From Sipunculus nudus (taxonomy: Eukaryota; Annelida; Sipuncula; Golfingiida; Sipunculidae): a stretch of DNA of 64,000 nucleotides. The stretch's first letter is position 1. The number at the start of each line of letters is the position of its first letter. The notes beneath the pieces were generated by a model. It was not told the origin of the DNA. It did no database searches and saw only the letters and a list, made by a program, of their open reading frames with translations. Shown one piece after another: positions 10,967 to 22,900 of this stretch. The position numbers and the translations under genes are program-made. The DNA lies in the NCBI GenBank assembly GCA_026874595.1, contig CM049310.1, positions 38,943,558-39,007,557 on the forward strand, written 5' to 3'.

Positions 10967-13900
10967 GTAAGATCCTTTTTTATTTACTGATATTTTTTAA
11001 TATATTGAATTTCCTGTGCGGCGTCATGAATATTTTCATTCCCTTAGACTGTTATTCTTTCCAGTGTTTATCATGTGGGAGTGGCATATCTGTATTGAAG
11101 TTCATGTTTACCAATTTACTGAAAATATCATTTGGTGTGTATTGATGTACATTGCAATCTTACAGAATTTTATATGTGATATATAAGTATTTCTTTTGTG
11201 TATGCCTGTTTCAACATTAAGTATTTCTTCAGTAATAGCTGAAAAAGTGCTTAAAACGCCACTTCTATGGGTAATAGCCAAGCTATCAATTGCCAACACA
11301 GAATAAATATTTATTTAGTAAGTTTGTTTTCAAATTTGTCATTAGAGAATTAATATTTCTCTTATACATGAAAAATTCAAGTAACCCTAAAAAATATACA
11401 AAGCCTATCAAAGTAAAAGGAAGAATAAAATTTAATGTATAGTTTGCAATTTTGCATCGAGATTGCATTACTATTTTTATTTATATATATAAACCTGTTA
11501 CACCACAGTTTTCTGTATCTTTAGCAACTGAGCAATCACATGATAATTGCATTATTATTGTTATTATGATTGCATCATAATATCAATATTATATTTTGTA
11601 ATTTCAGCATCTGAAACTGTTGAGACATCCATCAATCTTAAAATTCTATGGCTCAGTAGAGACAAGTAGTGCCCTCTATCTGATGACAGAAGAAATTCTA
11701 CCTCTGGGTGATGTCCTGGAAAATCTGTCACCAGAAGAAATCTGTGCTGGAATTTATAATATCATAGAAGCAATGGTATTTCTCCATGAAAAGGTAATAG
11801 TTTTACAACAGTTAGAAAAGACAATAGCTTATATTTTATAGTTTTTACTACACGGTGGCCACCTGCAGACATTCACTGCAGCAAAATATAAGAAATAGTA
11901 TTGCCAGAAGTTAGGTTGTTGCAACCTCATTTTGGGAAGAAATGTTTAATAGTTTTCAATGTGGCACCAGAAACTTGAAATATCATTGTAGCATTGTAGT
12001 GAGTGAATTTTATAGGCAACCATGATGACCCTTGAGCCCTTGACCTGTTTTCATAAATGACTAGTGTCTGTTTCTTACGGGCTTGAGATTGTTTTTTTTC
12101 CCAGACATTTTATTGTATAAAATTTGGTAACTTTTGATGTTTGGTGTATTTTGATAAAATAATTGGATAAAATAATTAGTCAGGTATTTATGATATGTGT
12201 GCTTCCTGTAGAAGATAAGTTTTCTATTCCGAATATATTAACCTTACTGTATTTTCCATATTTGATTTTTGTGACAGGGAAACATGTGCCACAACAATAT
12301 TTGTGCCAGTTCCATATTTGTTTGCCCAGATGGCAGTTGGAAACTTGGAGGTACTGAATTCTTGTGCCCTGCGAAAAAAGTGACCTTGACCTATCTAGAA
12401 CAGTCAAGGTCATCCAGGGACCCTAATGTAATCACACCTGAAGAAAAGGTAATGTTTAATCAGTTTACATTATATTTACTATATTTGACCTGATGAGCAC
12501 TCTTGTCCTGAAAACAAACTTATACCAATGTTTTTAGCTCAGCTGACTTTCAGTCATGCTGGGCTATAGCGATGGGTCTTTGTCTGTCGTCCTTCCGTCT
12601 GTCCGTCCGGCCGGCCGTCCGGCCGTTAGCAGGGCACAAATCATAACCGTAGGGGCTAGGGCCATGAACCCTATGCAGTCTTAGAGGTTATAAAAAGATC
12701 TTCTTGCAAACCTGAAATTAGGTCACTGCGACCTATATTCTCGAAGTTATGGGGTGTGTTTGCACCCCCCAGAAATATTTCTTTGAGACAAAATTTTCAT
12801 CTCAAACCTTCCATCTTTCACATACAGCTCACCTACCATCAGGGGAAGAACCAAAATATTTTTGAGGTCAAAAGGTCAAAGGTCAAGGTCACAGGAGCCT
12901 CTTCTTTGAAAAGCCTGTGGTTGCATTTTAAGCCAACCCTTTAATCCCAATTCTTTGATTTTTCACATATAGCTCACCTACTAAGTTGGAGAAGAATCCT
13001 ATAGATTTTGAGGTCACAAGGTCAAAGGTCAGGGTCACTGGATCCACTTCTTTGAAAAGGTTGTGGACACATTTCAAGCTAGACTTTTCATTCCAAACCT
13101 TCCAGCACTGATATCGCTTCTTTGCCAACAGAGGAAAAGACCTGTTGATTTTGAGGTCAAAGGTCAAGTTCACAGCACCCACTTCTTGCCCGGAGTCATT
13201 TTCAGGCAAACTTTTCATGTACCTTCCATCTGTCATATATGGCTTACCTACCAATAAGGGAAGAAGCCTATTGATGTTGAGGTCAAAAAGTCAAAGGTCA
13301 AGGTCACAATATTTAATTGTTCTAAATGCTTGTGAGCATATTTCAAGTGTAACTGTTCAACCCAAACCTTCAGTCTTTCACATATGCCACATCTATGCAT
13401 CACTCAGTTTGACTCAAACTTCATATTTATGGGTCTTTTTGCTTGAATAAATAACTTATTGATTTTGGGGTCAGCTGGTCAGCAGGTTAAAGGTTGCAGG
13501 TCAAAGTTATTCACTCATTGGTTGCCAAGTAATTACACCAGATTTAAGTAGTTAGTAGTTACCCATCATTTAGAAAGAATCCAGTTGATTTATGGACAAA
13601 AGGCCAAGGTCATAGGTCAGGGATGTTCACAATTACTTATTTTATAGACCATCTCTATTTTTCTTGTATATATAACCATCCCACTCCAGCTGGTACATCT
13701 CCCTGTGTGGCTGTAATTGTGAGTGACACTGGTGACATATGACTCCCTTTTGTATCAGCCTATTAAGTGATAAGGCTCAGTGATAAGTACCTCGTTACTT
13801 CATAACAAAAACACTGTTGTCAGAATGCTTCAGCCAGGCATAAAGACTATGAGAGTATAGTATTAAGGTTTAGCTACTGATTTATAAGATGATGGGAACA

Positions 13901-16900
13901 TTTTGCAGTTTATTTTATGGAATCCTAGCAATAAACTTAGTTTCCTAGATATCTGAATATTTTAATATATATCACCACATATAAAAGCAAGTGTTTGTTC
14001 TCATAATATGTGGATGTGTACCTTGATTTAGGATGGCTTTTTGTTTTATTTCAAGACTCTTAGTCATGCTTTCTGCATTTCTTTTCTTTCAGGTTTTGCA
14101 GTTTACCTACCCTGCTGACCCCATTGAAAAGCAGAGTGATAATAAAAAATATTGGACTTACACTTTTTACAATTGCATATCTATAAATCTGATATGAGGG
14201 CCTGGACATGCCTTTTGAATTATTTTGGGCATTCATTACTGGATAATTTGCCCCAAGTTTGGTCTCTTATTGGAGAATGTGGGATATCAAATGTCATACT
14301 TGTCAGAAATCCATTATGTCTGCCAGTTAGCCACCTTATAAATTCTTTCTTCAGTGCAGTTTCAGTAATTTTTCTTTAATGTTTGGTCCGATTTAGAGAA
14401 TGTTTGTTGTCTGATTTCAGACTTGTCAGAAGTCCAATATGGCCACCAGACAACCATCTTTTAATTCCTTTTGATCATATTATCTCAAGAACAGTTAAAG
14501 TGAATGCAGTTGGATGTATATTTATGTAATCTTGTAAAGGATTGGGTCAAATATTTCTGAATAAATATTACCATCATTTATAAAAGTGCAGTACAGTTGG
14601 CTTGTATTGAATAAAAATTCATACAGAAGCACCTGTTTCTCAATAATTCTTGCATGTATTTCCTTGATTTTTGCTATATATTTTGATCTTATATTTGCCC
14701 TTTGTGGTGTTCCTTTGAGACTGACAGGTTTCAAGCAAGCTGTTGGAATAGTTCCTGATAGCTTAACAATCATGCATTTTCCTCAGACCATCAATTCACT
14801 GTGTTTTAACCAGACATAGGTGATATATATTTCTGTTGTCATAGGAAATTTTCAACAAATTGGCAAATTGGTTCTTCAAAATTTGACTGGAAGTTGTGAA
14901 TCTCAGTCCATGATGTCACAGGTCATGCTTGGCAGCTGAGTGTCATGACCCTTGGGTCACTTGTTTAATTCAGTCTCCCTTCTGTCACTTCAGAAGTGAT
15001 TTCGATCAACTAAAATTTCTTTCCCTTACTACCAAAATTCATTGCTCAGCAGGCTACTCTGTTGCTGCCTTTGTTGTCCTATTTCTGTGTAACCTGTACA
15101 AACACACAGTAAAACAAAACATCATTTACTGCTTATGTGTGAATATACCTTCAACACTCCTGTTTAATAATAAGCAGTGTCATATTTGCTGTGTTAAAGA
15201 ACAAAGGGGAAGGGGGGGACTGTAGGAATGCTGCATCGTAAAAGACCTCCTACAGTTTTAAAGTTACGCAGCCTTACAGTGCTCATCTCATCTTGTCAAA
15301 AGTGATACATCCAGCAAAGCTTCACTGGTCAAAATCTCATTCATAAGAACTTCACCTTTTGATAATTAGCATCATCAACAGTAAATCTGAACTAGAATAC
15401 GGGTAGTCGACAAGTGACTACGTGTATCCGCCTAAATCAGAGTGGAACGGGTGAAGTGAGGCATGGATTGAGTGGCAAGGGGAAATAGAGTGAAGTGTTG
15501 CATATTAGCATGGATGTCTGCAGCCAAATTGTGTATGTAGGTTGCGCCACCTACCACAAAATCCAGAAAGCCGTCCAAGTTGTATACATATGCAAAATTT
15601 AAGGCAGATAAGTCAAACCACTACATGTATATGAGTGCTTTTAGCCCGTTGCAGACAAACAGATGAACGCTGTGCGAAAATGGTTGCAGGTGGCGCCACC
15701 AGTTTTGCATATGATAAAGAGCTACCTGAGAACTATACACATGCAAAACTTTGGCCCAATTGGTCAAACGGTTCCCAAGATTGAGCTTAGATGTCTGCTG
15801 CATAAACTAGAATGCAGGTGGCGCCACCTGTCATGAAATCAAGAGAGCTGTCGGGGACGTATAAACCTGCAAAATTTTAGGCAGATATGTCAAACCATTG
15901 CCGAGATATGAGTGATTTTATCCCATGGCAGACAAACAGACAGGAGCTGTGCAAAAATGGCTGCAGGTGGCGCCACCAGTTTTGTGTATGATAAAAAGCT
16001 ATGTGAGATCTATACACATGCAAAATTTTGGCCCAATCGGTCAAACGGTTCCCGAGATATGAGCTTGGATGTCTGCAGCGTAAACATGAATGTAGGTGGC
16101 GCCACCTTTCATAAAATCACAAAAGCTATCAAGGATGTATACCCATGCCAAATTTCAACTGAATTAGTTAAATCACTGCAGAGATATGAGTGATTTTTAA
16201 CCCAAGGCAGACGAACAGATGGACACTGTGCAAACATGGTTGCAGGTGGCGCCACCATTTTAGTGTATGTTATAAAGCTCTCCAAGGGCTACATTTGTGC
16301 AAAAAAATTTTCCTGATCGGTCAAATGCTTCCCGAGATATGTGGGTTTATGTGTGGAAACAGATGCACAAACGGACGCAGAGCGCAGAGGAAAGGTCAGA
16401 GGTCAAAACAAAATCAGGGCGCAGCTGTTCACATGTGACCCGAACATAATCCCGGGTTTCGTAAAATTCCGCCAAGCGGTTACGGAGGAGTTCTCCGGAC
16501 ACCTATGCAGCGGCGGCGGCGGTGGGCTGAAAACATAGTATCCGCAAAACTCTGTTTTGGCGGATACAATGATGAAAGATCTATGCACATATTGTTGTAT
16601 TGTCAAAGAATTTCCTTAACTTTAGGTGCAGAGGTGTGACAGAGGGGGCATTTTTCACTCCTGGACCTTGTCGAATGAGCCATGTTAATGCTAAATGATT
16701 ATATATGATAACCATAATCCTGTGACAATTATTGATATGTTATCTCCTGATGGTCTACTCTTTTTACTCACTAACCAAACTTCTGTTAGGAATCGGTTGA
16801 CTCTACAGATGGATAATCAGAAATAATCTGTTGTTCAGAAGTATGAACTTTCAGACCATTTATATTATAGACAAGAACATCATCTCAGCTGATATATTTA

Positions 16901-19900
16901 GGCCTACATTCAGGCTAATAATGTCATAATTCTTATATCCTTCATTTCTATATACATACTAAGGAATTAAGTTTTTTTAGTAAAAGCAGACCTTTCATAA
17001 AATATAATTAATCATCAGCCCAACACTAAACAATTCATTCTCAGTCAGTTAATGGGTTTCCCGTCTTTCAGTCTGGTCATCTCGTTCTTACACCTGATGT
17101 CAGCCACTCCAGGGATGTGTATGCGTTTGGAACTTTCTGTGAGCAGCTGATGGAATACATGGCCCCCCTTGGTAAGTCATATACTGTCAGGGTAGATTTC
17201 TTCTCCTTCACATGTCTCACTGATAGACCGGTAGCAAGGATGGACTACCATGATTAATTATCATCACCTCACCAGGAAGTTTGTAGGAGGGGATATAGTA
17301 ACGCCTCAGTTCGTTCGTCCTCTGTCTTACCATCTGTCAGTTGTCTGTCCGACCATCCGGAATTTGCTTGTGATTCTGTTTGAATCCAAACCCTTTCACC
17401 AAAACCTTTTATCTTGCACATAAGGCTCACCAACCCACAGATAAAAAATCCTTATGATTTTGAGGTCACAGGGTCAAAGGTCAAGGCCTCAGGACCCACT
17501 TTTTTTTAAAGTTTGTGGACCCATTTTAAGCCATAACATTTTACCAAAACCTTTCATCTTGCAAATATGGATCACCCACCCACAGAGGGAGAACCCTATC
17601 AATTTTTAAGGTCAAGGGATCAAAGGTCAAGGCCAAAGGACCCACTTCTTGAAAAAGCTTGAGGGCCAATTTTCAGCCAAACTGTATGACTAAAACCTTT
17701 CATCTTGCAAATTTGGCTCACCCACTATCAGATAAAGAACCCTATTATTTTGAGGACACAGGGTCAAGGCCACTGAATCTACTTCTTGAAAGAGCTTGTG
17801 GACCCATTTTAAGCCAAACTGTTTGACCAAAACCTTTTATCTTGTACATATGGTCCGCCCACCCACAGATGAAGAAACCTATCAATTTTGAGGTCATGGG
17901 GTCAGAGGTCAAGGCCTCAGAACCTATTTTTAGCTCAGCTGACTATAAGTCATCTGAGCTATAGTCGTGGTCCATTGTCCGTCGTCCGTCCGTCTGTCCG
18001 TAGATGTGGCACGTTTTGAAACCGAAAGACCTAGGAATCCAAAATTCAGCATAATGTTAGATATCCCCAAGATCTCCTACCAAGCCGAAAACTGGGTCTT
18101 TGCGACTTTGTTCCTTTGAGAAATTAAGGAAAAACCTCAATTTTTAGCTCAGCTGACTATAAGTCATCTGAGCTATAGTCGTGGTCCATTGTCCGTCGTC
18201 CGTCCGTCTGTCTGTCCGTCCGTCTGTCCGTCCGTCCGTAGATGTGGCACGTTTTGAAACCGTAAGACCTAGGAATCCAAAATTTGGCATAATGTTAGAT
18301 GTCCCCAAGATCTCCTACCAAGCCGAAAACTGGGTCTTTGCGACTTTGTTCCTTTGAGAAATTAAAGAAAAACCTCAATTTTTTTATTAAAAACCTATTT
18401 TTACACTTCAGGACTGCCTAATATCAAAACCACTCATCTGTTTTTCCTCATATTTACCATAGTTATTCCTCTATATAGTTCCTATGTACACGCCAGAAAT
18501 TATGTCTGTATTATAAAAATTTAAAAAGTTGTGGGCCCAAACATAATGCATTGTGTAAAAAATCAGGAAAGATATTTGATCACTTAACACAAAATATGTT
18601 AAAGCTATAAACTTTTTTTCCAGTAATATAACTTTAATTAATCAAAATTAAATTGTATACCCAAAATTAGATCAAAATCTTTTAAATTTTTTAAAATATT
18701 AACAAAAATAAAAAATTGGTACCTTAAATTTTGCCCAACTTTGACCATGGCACGTTTTTTTCCTGTAAGTACTGTGGATTTAATTTTCACAGCATGTTTT
18801 TTTTTAGCATTTTGTCTGTAAACACCAAAAATTTGAAACCAGTTGATCAAAAACTGTAGATTTTATTCAAGCTTTCAAGCACCATGTAACATATTGTTTA
18901 CATCAAACTAGTGTCATGCAGTTTGCAAGTGATCAGCTCCCCAACTTCAGCTCTCAGTTCCTAAATTTTGGCATACAATTAGATGTCTCAAAATTCCCCT
19001 ACCATGCCAAGAATTTGATCACTAGGACTTAATACCTTCGAGATATTAATGAAAAACTTCATTTTTCCATTAAAAACCCATTGTTACACTTCAAGACAGC
19101 CTAATATCAAAACCACTGATCTGACTTTAATCATATATAATATACATATTTTTCTATATATTCTCTATGCACATGCCAGAAATGATGTCAGTATTGCGTA
19201 ATTGTTTTAAGTTATGGGCCCAAACATAATGCACTTTGTAAAAAATCAAGAAATATATTTACTCCCTTAACAAGAGGATTGCTGAAGCTAGAGATTTTTT
19301 GTCAGGGATGTAACATTATTTAATCAGGATTCAATTGAATACCCAAAATTAGTTCTGAATTTTTCAAATTGTATAAGTTATTAGTATAAATATAAAATTA
19401 GTACCTTAAATTTTGCCCAACTTTGACCATGGCATGTTTGTTTCCTGTGAGTACTGTTGATATAATTTTCATATCATGCACACAAAAAGATTTCGGCTTT
19501 TTAGTTTGAAAAGCTGAAAGAAATTGGCCAAAAATTGTAGCTTTTATTAATGTTTTTATGAGACCATGTCAGACCTTGGCTCTCTATAGCACCTCTTGGG
19601 TCACCTGTATGTTGACCTGGTTGAACTTTCAGCAAATTATGCATGCTTGAGGCGAGACATAAACTGGGGCGTCCAGGCAGCTTATTATATAATGGCCAGC
19701 CACAGTTGATCTAGGTGTCCAACCCAACTCATCTAGTAGTTTTAACCAACAACATAACAATAAACAATAAATTAATAAATTTTTATTGGTTTTTAATAAC
19801 AAATTAAAGAAAAATAGAAAAGGAATTTGTTAGTTGATAATAACAGGAAATTAACTTGCAGCTACCGATGATATAAGAATCTTGTATCGATGGATAGAAT

Positions 19901-22900
19901 GTCATGTATTCCAAATAACACCATGCAGTCACCCTATGGTATTTTTCAGTTCAATTTAAATGATAAAAAAGTAAATCATATTATTCATTACTAATCATTA
20001 GGGATCATATGAAGGAAATTAATGATAGACAAAGATGCAGTTGATAATATTATTATCTAGATTCCTACTGTGTCTATAGTTAGTACATTAATGTGAAATT
20101 AGTCCAAAATAAATATATTACATTTTTTTTTAATATAAATAAAAGCCATAAAACCAGGTACTTATGATCATTATTTAAATGTGTGAATTTTGTATATTCT
20201 GGATTCTCAACATCATTGTTTGGTGAAAACTGAATAAATACCGGACATGGTGCGATTACTTTGCAATTGTATTTAAACACGAATATGAATATGTACTCCA
20301 TTATAAAATTTCTTTCATAAGAATGGGAATTCAGGTAAAAATGAAAGTATATGAATACCAGTGCAAATATTTTCAAAATGTATTAATGAATGCATTCATG
20401 AATATATTCTTTAATATTATTTTAATAATCATTTCAGTCATATTTTATTTGAAAAAATCATACTATTCTCTTATTATTTTTAATAAAAATTATATTTAGG
20501 ACAATATTTGTAATTTTTCTAATAAATAGTTAAACTCTTATATTATATGTTCTGCATATATTAGTTATATGGCCAAGTCAAAATCTGTGTGACAATCCCA
20601 CTCCATTTGTTAATGAAATAAATGAAATTAATCCTCTTTCCTGTCTCCAAAGGTACTATCAAAATCATACATAAGCTAAACAACAACAACTCATAATACA
20701 GCTTATTTTTATTACCATATAAAACCAGCATGTGCCTCATTTCTGAATCATATTTTTTATCATATATGTCAGCTGAGCGCCGTGACCCATAGGTCCCTTG
20801 TTTATTAAAATCCTATTTTCACACTTCAGGACTGCCTAATATCAAAACTACTCATCTGTTTTTCCTCATATTTACCATAAATATTCCTCTATATAGTTCC
20901 TATGTACATGCCAGAAATTAAGACTGAAAAGTATAAATTCTTTAAGTTATGGGCCCAAACATAATGGACTTTGTAAAAAATCAGGAAAAATAATAACTCA
21001 CTTAACATGAAAAATTTTGAAACTAGAGTCTATTTTCTCAAGTATATAACTATGTTTAATTAAGATTCAATTGTTTACCCAAAATTAGATCTGAATTTTG
21101 TAATTTTTTTAAGTTATTAGCATAAAAAAAAATCAGTACCTTAAATTTTGCCCAACTTTGACCATGGCACGTTTTTTTCCTGTAAGCACCATTGATTTAA
21201 TTTTCACAGCATGTAAACATAAATATTTAGTTTGTCTAAATCTGAAATTTGAAAATAAAAGCTTGAAAATTAAGCTAGTTATTGATTTTTTTTTTCTGTA
21301 GTCACTTGCTTTGATTACAGATGCAGGGTCCCACTCCAGGTCACTGGAAGTCAGCTATGCCAGGGTTTCTGATTTGTTACAGTCACTGGGGGAGATCCCC
21401 TGCTGTGACAGGTGTACAGTTATTCTCATATCACCACCCCAATCACCCCCCCCCCCCCCCTGCAAACCCAACCCACCAAGTGTTATGCAGTAATTGTTAT
21501 TGTTTTCACTGTATCTCCTTAATTGTAATGCTGTTTCCACTCCGATATGCAAAAACTTTCCTTGAAAAAATAATTCAAGGTGTAATCCAGAAGATGCAAT
21601 GTTGTGTAATATAGCATTTTTAAAGAAATCAATTTTCTTTTAAATGATTTTAACAAATATAAATGAACCCATCAGTATGCTTAAATTATTATAAAATATG
21701 AAGCACATTATGGATAAATAAAGACACAATTAAAAATTGTGAAATCTAAATCAAGTATTATTTTTAGATACTGTTTTGCAGATTTAAAAGATATATTTTT
21801 GTGGTAAAAAATAGATAAACATTTGTATGCATGATGTGGTGTTATCTGACAAGATTGAGATTTATGATGATACAATTGAGAATTATGAATCAACTTTTAT
21901 ATTCAGATATATATATGTTAAATTGGAAATGTATAGAAATATAAACTTAAATTAGAAAATAATTGATGTGATAAAAAAATCAGGATTTAATACAAACATG
22001 TGTTCATTATTTTCCTGCCTCAGCAGAATTTGAGATGAGGCTTTGTTTGCCCAGTTTTATGTTGTTAATTAGCTATATTTCAACTGTATACATTTCATAA
22101 AAAAAATACATATATATTTAATAATATATATTATACAAAAAAATAGATTCAATTGAACAAATGTGTAAACTACTGAAATGTCAACAGTTAATCGAAAAAC
22201 CAATTAATGATCATGGTTATAGTACAGATCATTTGTTCACAAACTGCTCACATGCTTTAGTTTCAACATTAGGAAACACATGGTCAGGTCACAAAATATT
22301 TTTTGCAACAATTTCTTGCTCATCAATACAAACCAATCATATAAACCAACCATGGCCTTTATTACCTCTTCCTCTTACACTTTATCTCCATTAGATATTA
22401 TTTTAGATTTTTACCTTCAAGGTTAACGTCAGCTGAGCACAGTGACCCATAGGTCCCTTGTTTTTTAAAAGCTTGTGTACCCATTTTAAACCAAACTGTT
22501 TGACCAAAACCTTTCATCTTGCACATATGGCCCACCCACCCAGAAATGAAGAACCATACCAATTTTGAGAGCACAGGGTCAAGGTCACAGAGCTGCCCTC
22601 TGTAATCAGCAGTTTAGAAGTCACTAATATGTATTTCTCTGTGTTTGATGTATTTTTGTTGCTCTTAAAGGCTTGTCTTTTACATTGTTATTTGTCACCA
22701 ACACTTGCACATGTTCACTGCCAAATGCCATTTTATTATCCTTCACTGAAGACCCTTCACCTTAAATAATGTTAGACCTCTGGATCTCTTGTTGAGAATT
22801 ACATACTACAGCTACAGAGTAAATGTAAGACCCTTGAGTCTCATGTTGAGAATGATAGGCTATCAGGACATAAATCATAACCATCAGACTTAAATTAAAT

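Noticed and set aside
15912-16438. Open frames of 80-93 codons with GGAT motifs
   Set aside because: They lie wholly in the 277-bp tandem repeat and shift frame between units.
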